Part shown: positions 19,315-29,414 of the stretch, in pieces | How positions within the stretch are numbered: the stretch's first letter is position 1 | How the letters are laid out: each line of letters opens with the position of its first letter | Origin: Pseudoponticoccus marisrubri | Lineage (GTDB): Bacteria; Pseudomonadota; Alphaproteobacteria; Rhodobacterales; Rhodobacteraceae | Direction: 5' to 3' | Length of the DNA: 64,000 nt | Assembly: GCF_001482405.1 (NCBI RefSeq) | Contig: NZ_LPXO01000003.1 | Coordinates: 346,295-410,294, forward strand | Translations under genes and position numbers: made by a program | Notes under the pieces: model-generated | What the model was told of the DNA's origin: nothing | Databases searched by the model: none | The model's input: only the letters and a program-made list of their open reading frames with translations

Positions 19315-19410
19315 CAAGCCGTTTCGAAACGGCTTGTTTCAAGCGGCTTGCAAGCCGCTTCTCACGCGATTTGCAAATCGCGTCCGGAAAGGCCCTTCGA
19401 AGGGCCTTTC
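19315..19410. repeat. Four consecutive perfect palindromes
   Basis: Four perfect palindromes stand in a row: 19315-19336 (centre ttcgaa), 19341-19360 (centre ttgcaa), 19364-19383 (centre ttgcaa) and 19387-19410 (centre ttcgaa). Their centres are 25, 23 and 25 bases apart. They fill the gap between the convergent sugar dehydrogenase and GNAT genes, and the last overlaps the GNAT stop. Each can form a strong hairpin on either strand. A bidirectional terminator is the simplest reading, although no poly-T follows. Confidence 0.85.
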
Positions 19411-19921
19411 ACCCCGCTGCACCCCCGGGCCGTGGCAGCGCGTAATAGGCCGTGTCGCAGATCTCGATCCCGCCATAGTCGAAATTCTGTTCGACCAGGG
19501 CGCGGCGGGTGAAGCCGAGCGACTCCAGCAGCCGCGCCGAGCCGATATTGCGCGGGTCGATCTCGGCGGTCAGTTCCGGCGCCTCGGGAAAGCGGGCAAA
19601 GGCGGCCTCGACCAGCGCCGCCACCGCCTCGCGGCCAAACCCCCGGCCCCAGAAATCGGGGCGCAGGATGTATCCGATCTCGTAGCGCTTCCACATCCCC
19701 GCCCGGCCGATCAGCACCCCCTCGTGCTCCACCGCGAATTCCAGGTGCGCCTCCGGAGCGTCGCAGCGATAGGCCGCCAGCAGCCGGCGCGTGGTGTCGA
19801 GATCGTCCCAGGCCGGGCGGTCCCAGTGCCGCATGGCCCTCGGGTCGGAAAAGATCGCGTGCAGCGCCTCGAGATCGCTGTCCCGGAACGGGCGCAGCCG
19901 CAGGCGGGCGGTCTCGATCAT
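19409..19921 (-). CDS. GNAT-family N-acetyltransferase (RimJ-like)
   Basis: A 170-residue acetyltransferase that uses acetyl-CoA. The start TARLRLRPFRDSDLEALHAI and the acetyl-CoA loop FWGRGFGREAVAALVEAAF, with NIGSARLLESLGFTRRALVE downstream, mark the RimJ/RimL-like branch that acetylates protein N-termini or small amines. The ATG overlaps the stop of the GlxA-type regulator by 4 bases (ATGA), so it is translationally coupled. Longer in-frame starts run back through the regulator gene and are rejected. Confidence 0.9.
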   Translation of the reverse strand: MIETARLRLRPFRDSDLEALHAIFSDPRAMRHWDRPAWDDLDTTRRLLAAYRCDAPEAHLEFAVEHEGVLIGRAGMWKRYEIGYILRPDFWGRGFGREAVAALVEAAFARFPEAPELTAEIDPRNIGSARLLESLGFTRRALVEQNFDYGGIEICDTAYYALPRPGGAAG

Positions 19922-20928
19922 ACCGACAGGCGCGTCGCGTGGGCGCCGCGCTCGCGATAGGGGGTCGTCTCGTAATGTGCGCGGTAGCACTTGGAGAAAT
20001 GCGACGGGCTGGCAAAGCCGCAAGCCAGCGCGACGTTGATCACGCTCATGTCGGTCTGCATCAGCAGGTTGCGCGCCTTTTGCAGGCGCAGCTCCATGTA
20101 GTAGCGCTTGGGCGAGCGGTTGAGGTAGCGCCGGAACAGCCGCTCCAGCTGCCGCGTCGACATGCCCACCTCTGAGGCCAGGACCGAGGGGCTGATCGGC
20201 TCCTCGATATTGGCCTCCATCATCTGGATCACCTGGCTCAGCTTGGGGTGGCGCACGCCGATGCGGGTCGGCACCGACAGGCGCTGGGTATCCTGGTCGG
20301 TGCGGATGGACGAATAGATCTGCTGGTCGGCCACCGAGCTGGCCAGCTCCTCGCCGAAGGCATCGGCGATGACCTGCAGGAACAGGTCGATCGACGAGGT
20401 CCCGCCCGCCGTGGTCATCCGGTTGCCGTCCAGCGTGAAGACCGACTTGGTCAGCACCACGTCGGGGAATTCCTCGGAAAAGCTGTCCTGGTTCTCCCAG
20501 TGGATCGTGGCGCGCTTGCCGTCCAGCAGCCCGGCCTTGGCCATGGTATAGGCCGCCGTGCACAGCCCCGCGATGGTCACGCCCTTGCGAGCCTCGCGCC
20601 GCAGCCAGCTGAGCAGCCGCTTGTTCGAGGCCGCCTGCACCTCGGCCCCGCCGCACAGCACGACCGTGTCGTCGCGGTGCAGCTCATCCAGATCGCCATC
20701 CAGCACGAAGGTCGTGCCCGTGGAACAGGAGGTCTGCCCGCCACCCTCGCCGATCAGACGCCACTCGAACAGCGCCTTGCCCGACATGCGGTTGGCCAGC
20801 CGCAGGCAATCCACCGCCGCGGCAAAGGAGAGCAGCGTGAACTGGTCCAGCAGGACGAAGACGAAGCGGCGCGGCTTGGCCGGCGCGTTGTCGATCTCGA
20901 CGGGTTGGCGTTTGGCGGCTGGGAGCAT
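19918..20928 (-). CDS. GlxA-type transcriptional regulator (DJ-1/PfpI plus AraC domains)
   Basis: A 336-residue two-domain regulator. The N-terminal half (about 20-190) is a DJ-1/PfpI amidase-like domain with FVFVLLDQFTLLSFAAAVDC and the nucleophile region GLCTAAYTMAKAGLLDGKRA (Cys present). The C-terminal half (about 225-320) has two AraC helix-turn-helices, with SVLASEVGMSTRQLERLFRR and VALACGFASPSHFSKCYRAH. Relatives such as GbdR control use of amines like glycine betaine; the inducer here is unknown. It is divergent from DAHP synthase and coupled to the downstream GNAT gene. Confidence 0.9.
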   Translation of the reverse strand: MLPAAKRQPVEIDNAPAKPRRFVFVLLDQFTLLSFAAAVDCLRLANRMSGKALFEWRLIGEGGGQTSCSTGTTFVLDGDLDELHRDDTVVLCGGAEVQAASNKRLLSWLRREARKGVTIAGLCTAAYTMAKAGLLDGKRATIHWENQDSFSEEFPDVVLTKSVFTLDGNRMTTAGGTSSIDLFLQVIADAFGEELASSVADQQIYSSIRTDQDTQRLSVPTRIGVRHPKLSQVIQMMEANIEEPISPSVLASEVGMSTRQLERLFRRYLNRSPKRYYMELRLQKARNLLMQTDMSVINVALACGFASPSHFSKCYRAHYETTPYRERGAHATRLSV

Positions 20929-21117
20929 CTGGCGGCGTCCTTCTGGCGAGCAGGCGGGCCGGGCGGGTGCGGGTCTCGCGGCGGCCTGGTCGGAAACAGG
21001 GCAGATCCGCGCGAAAGCGTCAAGACATGCCGCGAAAAACGTGTCTGGTCTGCGGGCGCCCGCTTGGCTATACCGCGCAGGTGTTAACGCTCACCGATGC
21101 AAGACCGGAGTAGACAG

Positions 21118-22488
21118 ATGACCGACTGGCAGAAATCGAACTGGCGCAACAAGCCGCGGGTTCAGATGCCGGATTATACGGACGCGGCGGCGCTGAACGC
21201 GGTCGAGGCGCAGCTGGCCAAGTATCCGCCGCTGGTCTTCGCCGGCGAGGCGCGGACGCTGAAATCCGAGCTGGGCGCCGCGGGCCGCGGCGAGGCCTTC
21301 CTGCTGCAGGGCGGCGACTGCGCCGAAAGCTTCGAGCAGTTCTCGGCCGACGGGATCCGCGACACCTTCAAGGTGATGCTGCAGATGGCCATGGTGCTGA
21401 CCTATGGCGCCAAGGTCCCGGTGGTGAAGGTGGGTCGCATGGCCGGCCAGTTCGCCAAGCCGCGCAGCGCGCCGACCGAGGTCAAGGATGGCGTCGAGCT
21501 GCCCAGCTATCGCGGCGACATCATCAACGAGCTCGATTTCTCGCCCGAGGCGCGCATCCCCGACCCGCGCAAGATGCTGCAGGCCTACACGCAGGCGGCG
21601 GCCACGCTGAACCTGCTGCGCGCCTTCTCGACCGGGGGTTATGCCGACGTGCACCAGGTCCACGCCTGGACGCTGGGCTTCACCGAGGCTGACGAGGCCG
21701 CCAAGTATCGCGAGATGGCGGGCCGGATTTCGGACACGCTGGACTTCATCCGCGCCGCGGGCGTCTCAAACGACCAGGCCCATACGCTGCAGACGGTCGA
21801 GTTCTACACCAGCCACGAGGCGCTGCTGCTGGAATACGAAGAGGCGCTCTGCCGCCGCGATTCGACCTCGGGCAAGTGGCTGGCCGGCTCGGGCCACATG
21901 ATCTGGATCGGCGACCGCACGCGGCAGCCTGACGGCGCGCATGTGGAGTTCGCCCGCGGCGTGCTGAACCCGGTCGGGCTGAAATGCGGCCCCACCACCA
22001 CGGCCGAGGATCTCAAGGTCCTGATGTCCAAGCTGAACCCCGAGAACGAGGCCGGCAAGCTGACCCTGATCGCGCGCTTCGGGGCCGGCAAGGTGGCCGA
22101 GCATCTGCCGCGCCTGATCAAGGCAGTGCAGGAAGAGGGCGCCACCGTGACCTGGGTCTGCGACCCGATGCATGGCAACACGATCAAGTCGGCCTCGGGC
22201 TACAAGACCCGGCCCTTCGACAGCGTGCTGCGCGAGGTGCGCGAGTTCTTCGCCGTGCACGAGGCCGAGGGCACGATCCCCGGCGGCGTGCATTTCGAGA
22301 TGACCGGGCTGGACGTGACCGAATGCACCGGCGGCGTGCGCGATGTCACCGACGAGAACCTGTCGGACCGCTACCACACCGCCTGCGACCCGCGCCTGAA
22401 CGCGTCGCAATCGCTGGAGCTGGCCTTCCTCGTCGCCGAGGAGCTGACGGCGCGCCGCCAGAAGGCGGCCGAGGTCGCGACTGCGTGA
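21118..22488 (+). CDS. aroG: Class II 3-deoxy-7-phosphoheptulonate (DAHP) synthase
   Basis: First enzyme of the shikimate pathway: phosphoenolpyruvate plus erythrose 4-phosphate gives DAHP. The 456-residue length and sequence are of the plant-type class [16 protein letters not shown] carries the metal-binding Cys at residue 68, and [35 protein letters not shown] and [11 protein letters not shown] form the active site. The ATG at 21118 follows GGAG (21107-21110) by 7 bases, which favours it over an in-frame ATG at 21097. The aroQ gene elsewhere in the window acts two steps later. The symbol is used loosely for class II enzymes. Confidence 0.96.
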   Translation: MTDWQKSNWRNKPRVQMPDYTDAAALNAVEAQLAKYPPLVFAGEARTLKSELGAAGRGEAFLLQGGDCAESFEQFSADGIRDTFKVMLQMAMVLTYGAKVPVVKVGRMAGQFAKPRSAPTEVKDGVELPSYRGDIINELDFSPEARIPDPRKMLQAYTQAAATLNLLRAFSTGGYADVHQVHAWTLGFTEADEAAKYREMAGRISDTLDFIRAAGVSNDQAHTLQTVEFYTSHEALLLEYEEALCRRDSTSGKWLAGSGHMIWIGDRTRQPDGAHVEFARGVLNPVGLKCGPTTTAEDLKVLMSKLNPENEAGKLTLIARFGAGKVAEHLPRLIKAVQEEGATVTWVCDPMHGNTIKSASGYKTRPFDSVLREVREFFAVHEAEGTIPGGVHFEMTGLDVTECTGGVRDVTDENLSDRYHTACDPRLNASQSLELAFLVAEELTARRQKAAEVATA

Positions 22489-22495
22489 ACTTTTG

Positions 22496-22530
22496 CGCCC
22501 CGGCGGCCTGACGCTGCCGGGGCGTGCTTT
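22496..22530 (+). terminator. Terminator after DAHP synthase
   Basis: A 9-bp stem cgccccggc/gccggggcg (22496-22504 and 22516-22524) with an 11-base loop begins 8 bases after the stop and is followed by tgcttt. The T run is short, so strength is uncertain. Confidence 0.6.
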
Positions 22531-22536
22531 CATGGC

Positions 22537-23748
22537 TCAGCCTTGGGCGTGGGCCGTGCTGCTCGGCCTGTCCGCCTTGGCCTGTCGCATGTTTGCGGGT
22601 TTCGGCCAGGTGACATGCACCGCCGTGCCGCGCCCCTCCGAATGCAGCCAGACCTGCCCGCCGGTCAGCCGCACCTGCCGCTCCACCATCGTCAGACCCA
22701 GCCCCGAGCCCGGCACCGCGTCCTGGCTGAACAACCGCGCAAACGGGTCGAAGACGCGTGTCTGATGGCGTGGGGCGATGCCCGGCCCGTCATCGCGCAC
22801 GGTGATCTGCCAGGCCTCGCCCCTGTCGTCCAGCGCCAGCCCAACGGTTCCGACATCGCGGTCGTGAAAGGTCAGCGCGTTGTCCACTAGCCGGCGCAGC
22901 ACCTCCGTCAAGGGCCCTGACGGCAGCGCGGCCGCCTTGAAGGCGGCATCGGCGTGCAGCGACAGGCCGGGTCGCGGGCCTGTCTGCGCACGCAGCGCGG
23001 CCAGCATTTCCTGCCCGGTGATCCGCCCTGGCGCCTCGGCCCCGGTATCGAGGCAGCAACAGGCCAGCAGGTCGTCGACAAGGCGGTGCAGGCGCGCCGT
23101 GCGGCTCAGCATCTGGTCGATATGCGCGCGGGTCTCGTCGCAGAGCACGGGCTCCAGATCCTCGGACAGCCAGACCGCCGCATTAGCGATGGCGCGCAGC
23201 GGGCTGCGCAGGTCATGTGCGGCGGCATGGGCAAAGCGGTGCAGCTCTGCCCGGGACCGCGCCTGCGCGGCGCGCAAATCGGCGCTGTCCTGCTCGGCCA
23301 GCATGCGGCGCAGGATCTCCGAGGCGCAGCGGGCCAGCGCCCTGATCAGGTCGCGCTCCGTCTCGGTCCACCGGCGCGGCGCATCATGCCAGACGCAGAA
23401 GCTGCCGATGGGCGTGCCATCGGGCAGCTCCACGGCCCCGCCGAGGCAGGTGACGGCGCCGAGAGCGGCCAGCCCATCGGCCGGCGAAACCTCCTCGACG
23501 ATCGCCACCAGCCCGTCTTGTCGCGCCAGACGCGGCCAGAGCCGCGCATCTGTGTAGCTGGCAAGAGCCCCGGCGGCAGACCGTTCAGGCGCATACAGGC
23601 TCTTGATCACGTGCCGGGCGGTCGCGGCGTCGTGGAACGAGACCAGCGCGCCGGGCGCCGCGCATTGCGTCGCGGCCAGCCGTGTCAGGCTGTCGAAGGC
23701 CGCATCCGGGCGGCCATCCAGCAGCCCGAGGGCGTGCAAATCGTGCAT
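22537..23748 (-). CDS. GAF-domain sensor histidine kinase
   Basis: A 403-residue soluble kinase with no membrane segments. A GAF domain (about residues 10-150, with AVELPDGTPIGSFCVWHDAP) precedes the dimerisation helix with the phospho-accepting His in HAAAHDLRSPLRAIANAAVW (near residue 180) and the ATPase domain with VLRRLVDNALTFHDRD (N box), VRDDGPGIAP (G1) and PGSGLGLTMVERQV (G2). The GAF lacks an obvious chromophore Cys position I could assign. No response regulator is adjacent on this strand. It faces the DAHP synthase gene tail to tail. Confidence 0.9.
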   Translation of the reverse strand: MHDLHALGLLDGRPDAAFDSLTRLAATQCAAPGALVSFHDAATARHVIKSLYAPERSAAGALASYTDARLWPRLARQDGLVAIVEEVSPADGLAALGAVTCLGGAVELPDGTPIGSFCVWHDAPRRWTETERDLIRALARCASEILRRMLAEQDSADLRAAQARSRAELHRFAHAAAHDLRSPLRAIANAAVWLSEDLEPVLCDETRAHIDQMLSRTARLHRLVDDLLACCCLDTGAEAPGRITGQEMLAALRAQTGPRPGLSLHADAAFKAAALPSGPLTEVLRRLVDNALTFHDRDVGTVGLALDDRGEAWQITVRDDGPGIAPRHQTRVFDPFARLFSQDAVPGSGLGLTMVERQVRLTGGQVWLHSEGRGTAVHVTWPKPANMRQAKADRPSSTAHAQG

Positions 23749-23851
23749 CGGGGGATCCTCCGGTCGTCTCTGCCGGAGAAGGGTAGACGGATCAACGACC
23801 CGATGTGTTAACGCCGGGCCGGTTCCTCACCGCAAGATCCGTCGCATTGTC

Positions 23852-24544
23852 TCAATCGTCGTTCGACACGACCAGCCGCAGGTGCCGCCGGGTCGGCGTG
23901 TCGGGACGTGCGCGACGTCGGAACGGCGCCTGCCCCTCGGCAAAGCCCGTGGCGCGCGGCGCGGGGGCCGACACGGGCGGCGCGGCCAGCACGCCGGGGC
24001 GCAGCGCGGGCGTGATCTCGACATCGTGGATCACGAAGCGGCGCGGCGCGCGCCCGATGCGGCCATGGCTGACCAGCGCGCCGAGGCCCCGGGACAGGTC
24101 GCCGAAATCCGAGGCCAGCGGCATCAGCAGCATCGTCGCCTCCAGCCCCGGTTTGCCGAAGCCGCCCTCGGCGCGCAGCTCCAGCCGCAGGATCGCCGGG
24201 TCGGCAAAGAGATGCGTGACCGCCTGCCCGAAGCGCGTGCGCTCGGCCGGGACGATCAGGCTGGCCAGCGGCATGCCCGCCACGTTCATCCCCATCAGGT
24301 CCGACAGGTGGCTGCCCGCGACACGGATCTTGGCCATCGAGGGCGCGATCCGTTCCAGCAGGAAGGCGTTCTCCAGCGCATCCTCGATGCCGCGCGGGTC
24401 GACCGCGCTGCGGGCCGGCACCTGTCCCTCGGCGCAAAGCCCGTGCCAATAGGCCTCGACCTGTCTCAGCGGCGCCTCGCGCCGTGCCCGTTCGCGATCC
24501 ATCATCGACACCACGTGGTCATCCCTGTCACCCTTGCCCGACAT
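23852..24544 (-). CDS. PAS-domain protein (PAS_5 type)
   Basis: A 230-residue cytoplasmic protein. The first 160 residues match the alphaproteobacterial PAS_5-type fold, with LRQVEAYWHGLCAEGQVPAR, IEDALENAFLLERIAPSMAK and GMNVAGMPLASLIVPAERTR. The C-terminal 60 residues are Pro/Ala/Arg-rich and probably disordered, ending TRRHLRLVVSNDD. It has no output domain, so it may act as a partner or regulator. A CtrA-like site lies in its upstream region. The function is not known. Confidence 0.8.
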   Translation of the reverse strand: MSGKGDRDDHVVSMMDRERARREAPLRQVEAYWHGLCAEGQVPARSAVDPRGIEDALENAFLLERIAPSMAKIRVAGSHLSDLMGMNVAGMPLASLIVPAERTRFGQAVTHLFADPAILRLELRAEGGFGKPGLEATMLLMPLASDFGDLSRGLGALVSHGRIGRAPRRFVIHDVEITPALRPGVLAAPPVSAPAPRATGFAEGQAPFRRRARPDTPTRRHLRLVVSNDD

Positions 24545-24608
24545 GTCCGTTCCTTCCGGTTGGCAGCTGATCGGGCCCCTTCCGAGACAGGCTGCTTAAA
24601 CTTTATTG

Positions 24609-24624
24609 CTAAATTGTTACTAAC
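24609..24624. promoter_or_regulatory. Candidate CtrA box between PAS gene and yicC
   Basis: The sequence ctaa-attgtta-ctaac matches the CtrA consensus TTAA-N7-TTAAC at 7 of 9 specified bases, with C for T at the first base of each half. It lies 65 bases upstream of the PAS gene in an unusually AT-rich patch (24596-24640). A further ttaac occurs at 24664-24668. Candidate only. Confidence 0.3.
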
Positions 24625-24754
24625 AGAAATCATCCCGGTTATCGCCACAAATGTAACCGAAGGGTTAACGCCGGCGCGGCCCGGGCGCCGCCGGCATCGG
24701 CTTGCCATGGCCCCGGCAAGCCGGTACCTCCGGCCGGGAAACGGGAGTGTGTGC

Positions 24755-25645
24755 ATGCGGCAATCTATGACGGGCTTCGCCAGCGGGCAGGGCGAGGGGG
24801 CAGGTCACGCCTGGACCTGGGAGCTGCGCGGCGTGAACGGCAAGGGGCTCGACCTGCGCCTGCGCCTGCCCGACTGGATCGAGGGGCTGGACCCGGCCGT
24901 GCGCGCCGCCGCGCAGAAGGTGCTGGGGCGCGGCAATATCCAGATCGCGCTGCGCATCGCGCCCGCGGGCGAGACGGGCGGGCTGCATCTCGACCGGGCG
25001 CAGATGGGCGCGATCCTGGCTGCCATGACCGAGATCGAGGCCGAGGCCATGGCGCTCGGCCTGTCGCTGGCGCCCTCGACCGCGGCCGAGATCGTCGGCC
25101 AGCGGGGCGTGCTGAGCGCCGAGCCGGCCGAGACCGACATGGCGGCGCTGCGCGCCGCGCTGCTGGCCGATTTCGACAGCGTGCTGGCCGCCTTCACCGA
25201 GATGCGCCGCAGCGAGGGCGCCGCTCTGACGGCCGTGCTGGCGCGCCAGCTGGACGAGATCGCGGCGATGGTCGACGCGGCCGAGGCCGCCGCGCGGGCC
25301 CGCGCCCCGCAGCAGGCCGAGCGGCTGCGCGCGCAGCTGGCCCGGGTGATGGAGGGCGCCGAGGGGGCCGATCCGACCCGCGTCGCGCAGGAACTGGCGC
25401 TGATCGCGGTCAAATCCGACGTCACCGAAGAGATCGACCGCCTGCGCGCCCATGTGGAGGCCGCGCGGACCCTGCTGCAAAGCGACGGGCCGGTGGGGCG
25501 CAAGCTCGATTTCCTGATGCAGGAATTCAACCGGGAGGCGAACACCCTCTGCTCGAAATCCGGCGATGCCGGGCTGACCCAGACCGGGCTGACGCTGAAG
25601 ACGGTGATCGACCAGATGCGCGAGCAGGTCCAGAATGTGGAGTGA
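24755..25645 (+). CDS. YicC family endoribonuclease-like protein
   Basis: A 296-residue YicC-family protein. It starts MRQSMTGFASGQGEG, and its C-terminal half contains DVTEEIDRLRAHVEAARTLL and GRKLDFLMQEFNREANTLCS, the invariant DUF1732 signature. The family has been linked to stationary-phase survival and RNA cleavage. The start at 24755 follows GGGAG (24743-24747) by 7 bases; the long upstream reading frame is not coding. It leads the run yicC-gmk, a pairing found in many bacteria. Confidence 0.93.
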   Translation: MRQSMTGFASGQGEGAGHAWTWELRGVNGKGLDLRLRLPDWIEGLDPAVRAAAQKVLGRGNIQIALRIAPAGETGGLHLDRAQMGAILAAMTEIEAEAMALGLSLAPSTAAEIVGQRGVLSAEPAETDMAALRAALLADFDSVLAAFTEMRRSEGAALTAVLARQLDEIAAMVDAAEAAARARAPQQAERLRAQLARVMEGAEGADPTRVAQELALIAVKSDVTEEIDRLRAHVEAARTLLQSDGPVGRKLDFLMQEFNREANTLCSKSGDAGLTQTGLTLKTVIDQMREQVQNVE

Positions 25646-25678
25646 GCCCGGCATGCGCCGCAGAACGGAGACAGACCC

Positions 25679-26323
25679 ATGGCAATGATCCGGCGCGGCC
25701 TGCTGATCATCCTCTCCTCGCCCTCGGGGGCCGGCAAGTCGACCCTGTCGCGGCGGCTGCTGGACTGGGACCCGACGCTCAGCTTCTCGGTCTCGGCCAC
25801 GACGCGCGCGCCGCGCCCGGGCGAGGTGGACGGCACGCATTACCACTTTCTCAGCACCGAAACCTTCCGCCGCGAGGTGTCGCAGAGCGGCATGCTGGAG
25901 CACGCGCATGTCTTCGGCAATTTCTACGGCTCGCCGCGCGCGCCGGTCGAGGCGGCGATCTCGGAGGGGCGCGACGTGCTGTTCGACATCGACTGGCAGG
26001 GCGCGCAGCAGATCGTGAACTCGGCGCTGGGGCCGCACACGCTGTCGATCTTCATCCTGCCCCCCTCGATCGCCGAGCTGCGCCGCCGGCTGATCAGCCG
26101 CGGGCAGGACGCGCCCGAGGTGATCGCCAAGCGGATGCAGAAAAGCTGGGACGAGATCAGCCACTGGGGCAGCTACGATTACGTGCTGGTCAATGACGAT
26201 CTGGACAAGACCTTCGCGGAGCTTCAGACAATCGTCTCGGCCACCCGGCTGCGCCGGCTGCAACAACCCGGGCTGGTCGACCATGTGCGCCGGCTGCAAA
26301 CCGAATTCGAGGAGCTCTCATGA
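25679..26323 (+). CDS. gmk: Guanylate kinase
   Basis: Converts GMP to GDP with ATP. A 214-residue protein with P-loop [12 protein letters not shown] at residues 13-24. The GMP-binding segment holds [27 protein letters not shown] and [20 protein letters not shown], with [14 protein letters not shown] after it. It lies 33 bases after yicC, and its stop overlaps the next gene by 4 bases (ATGA), so yicC, gmk and the carbonic anhydrase-like gene form one operon. Confidence 0.97.
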   Translation: MAMIRRGLLIILSSPSGAGKSTLSRRLLDWDPTLSFSVSATTRAPRPGEVDGTHYHFLSTETFRREVSQSGMLEHAHVFGNFYGSPRAPVEAAISEGRDVLFDIDWQGAQQIVNSALGPHTLSIFILPPSIAELRRRLISRGQDAPEVIAKRMQKSWDEISHWGSYDYVLVNDDLDKTFAELQTIVSATRLRRLQQPGLVDHVRRLQTEFEELS

Positions 26324-26841
26324 CCCTGTATGCCCTGGACGGCGTCGCGCCGCGGATCGCCGAAAGCGCCTGGGTGGCACCGGATGCCAACCTGATCGGC
26401 AAGGTGGTGCTGGAGGATTCCTCCAGCGTCTGGTTCGGCTGCACCATGCGCGGCGACAACGAGGAGATCCGCGTCGGCGGCGGCGCCAACGTGCAGGAGA
26501 ACGTGGTCTGCCATACCGACATGGGCTATCCGCTGGTGATCGGGCCGGGCTGCACGATCGGTCACAAGGCGATGCTGCATGGCTGCACCATCGGGGCGAA
26601 CTCGCTGGTGGGCATGGGTGCCACGATCCTGAACGGTGCGAAGATCGGCGAGAACTGCCTGATCGGCGCCGGTGCGCTGGTGGCCGAGGGCAAGGAGATC
26701 CCCGACGGCTCGCTGGTGATGGGCATGCCGGGCAAGATCATCCGCCAGCTGGATGCCGAGGCCATCGAAGGGCTGCGCCAGTCCGCGCTGCACTACCAGG
26801 AAAAGGCGGCGCTGTTCGCCCGTACGCTGGAGGCGCTCTAG
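26320..26841 (+). CDS. Gamma-carbonic anhydrase family protein
   Basis: A 173-residue left-handed beta-helix trimer protein with hexapeptide repeats. The three metal-ligand histidines of the gamma class are kept: His65 (CHTDMGYP), His82 (IGHKAM) and His87 (LHGC). A short C-terminal helix ends the chain. Members such as YrdA, PaaY and Cam may hydrate CO2 or hydrolyse thioesters; which one applies here is not decided. It is translationally coupled to gmk. Confidence 0.92.
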   Translation: MTLYALDGVAPRIAESAWVAPDANLIGKVVLEDSSSVWFGCTMRGDNEEIRVGGGANVQENVVCHTDMGYPLVIGPGCTIGHKAMLHGCTIGANSLVGMGATILNGAKIGENCLIGAGALVAEGKEIPDGSLVMGMPGKIIRQLDAEAIEGLRQSALHYQEKAALFARTLEAL

Positions 26842-26873
26842 ATAGGTCTCAACCGGGCGCGGCGCCGATCGGC

Positions 26874-26975
26874 TGATGACGGGCCGCCAAGCCCGGCACC
26901 GATCCCCCCCATGACGGGCCCTGCGCCCGACACTTCCCGACCATAGACGGGCCCCGGGCCCGACGCGATTTCGAC
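26874..26975. repeat. Three imperfect ~34-base repeats upstream of the trans-sulfuration gene
   Basis: The 8-mer gacgggcc occurs at 26878, 26913 and 26946 (spacings 35 and 33), each time followed after a few bases by gcccgac or gcccggc, so each unit is also a small inverted repeat. The units read (c)atgacgggcc...gcccgac with variable spacers. They fill the 159-base gap ahead of the gene at 27001. They could be hairpins in its 5' leader or remnants of a duplicated site. Confidence 0.6.
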
Positions 26976-27000
26976 CAACAAGAAGCGAGGAGCAGTCGCC

Positions 27001-28179
27001 ATGAAGAAAAGCCTGCAACGACCCTTTCCCATCCGCACCGGGGTATCGGCCCCGGTCGTGTCGCCGATCATGCCCTCGGTGGTCTATGCCTCCGAGAGCC
27101 CCTCGGCGCTGGACGCCCAGTACGAGGGCCGGACGCAGGGCTTCACCTATGCCCGCGAGGGCCATCCCAATGCCGACATGCTGGCCGAGCGGATCGACGC
27201 GATGGAGGGGATGCAGGGCGGCATCGTGACCGGCTCGGGCATGGCGGCGGTGGCCGCGGTGCTTTTGGGCCTGTGCCGCGCGGGTGACCACGTGGTGGGC
27301 GCCGATCAGCTCTACGGGCGCAGCCTGCGCATGATGGCCGAGGACCTGCCGCGGCTGGGCATCGAGACGACGCTGGCCGATGTCACCGACGTCGACGCGG
27401 TCGCCGCTGCGCTGCGCCCCGAGACCCGGCTGGTGCTGATCGAGGTCGTGTCGAACCCGACCCTGCGCATCGCCGATCTGGACGGGATCGCGGCGCTCTG
27501 TGCCGCGCGCGGCGTGCTGCTGGTGGTGGACAACACCTTTACCACGCCGGCCGCGATCCGCCCGGCCGAGCATGGCGCCGACATCGTGCTGCACTCGGTG
27601 ACCAAGCTGCTGTCGGGGCATTCCGACACCACGCTGGGCTGGGTGGCCGCCAAGGACCCCGAGCTGGCCCAGCAAATGCGCGTCTTTGCCGTGACCACCG
27701 GCATGACGGCCAGCCCCTTCGACTGCTGGCTGGCCGAGCGTGGGCTGGCCACCTTCGATCTGCGCTATGCGCGCGCGCAGGACAATGCCCAGCGCCTGGC
27801 ATCCTGGCTGTCGGAGCAGGCAGGCGTGACCCGCGTGCTCTATCCCACGCGCCCCGACCACCCCGAGGCCGCCCGCGCGCAGTCGCTGCTGCACGGGCAG
27901 GGCTGCAACATGGTCAGCTTCGAGATCGAGGGCGGGCGCGACGCGGCCGACGCCTTTGCCAAGGCGGCCGAAGGCATCGCCTTTGCGCCCACGCTGGGTG
28001 ACGTGGGCACCACGCTGTCGCACCCGGCCTCCTCCTCGCACCGGGCGCTGACGCCCGCCGCGCGCGAGAAGATCGGCATCACCGAGGGGTTCTTCCGCGT
28101 CTCCGTCGGGCTCGAGGATCCCGATGCGCTGATCGGCACCTTCGAGGACGGGCTGGACGCGGCCCGCAGCGAGCGCTGA
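27001..28179 (+). CDS. PLP-dependent trans-sulfuration enzyme (cystathionine gamma-lyase-like)
   Basis: A 392-residue member of the Cys/Met metabolism PLP family. The PLP Lys is at residue 202 in HSVTKLLSGHSD. The cofactor-contacting TGSGMAAVAAVLLGL, the Tyr-Arg region FTYAREGHPNADMLAERIDA and LLVVDNTFTTP are present, as is the C-terminal TLGDVGTTLSHPASSSHRAL. It could be cystathionine gamma-lyase, cystathionine gamma-synthase or methionine gamma-lyase, since sequence reading alone does not separate these. AGCGAGGAG upstream is the ribosome site. The phoR gene starts one base after its stop, so the two are read together. Confidence 0.9.
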   Translation: MKKSLQRPFPIRTGVSAPVVSPIMPSVVYASESPSALDAQYEGRTQGFTYAREGHPNADMLAERIDAMEGMQGGIVTGSGMAAVAAVLLGLCRAGDHVVGADQLYGRSLRMMAEDLPRLGIETTLADVTDVDAVAAALRPETRLVLIEVVSNPTLRIADLDGIAALCAARGVLLVVDNTFTTPAAIRPAEHGADIVLHSVTKLLSGHSDTTLGWVAAKDPELAQQMRVFAVTTGMTASPFDCWLAERGLATFDLRYARAQDNAQRLASWLSEQAGVTRVLYPTRPDHPEAARAQSLLHGQGCNMVSFEIEGGRDAADAFAKAAEGIAFAPTLGDVGTTLSHPASSSHRALTPAAREKIGITEGFFRVSVGLEDPDALIGTFEDGLDAARSER

Positions 28180-28180
28180 G

Positions 28181-29218
<1,038 letters not shown>

Positions 29219-29414
29219 GTCGCGCGCCGCGCGCCGGCGGGGCACGCGAATCCGGTCGCGACTCGGGCCCCCGTGGTCAGATCGACCGCTGCGCCGATTT
29301 CCCGATACATTCCAGCACCTTACCCAGCGTCATGCACGCGATGCGCGAGCGTCCTCGCACGTATGTGGCGAGCCGGTCCCGTCAATGGTGGCGCAAACGG
29401 CAATGATCCGCGCA

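Noticed and set aside
26842..27000. SAM riboswitch before the trans-sulfuration gene
   Set aside because: The repeats do not fit SAM-I or SAM-II cores that I know.
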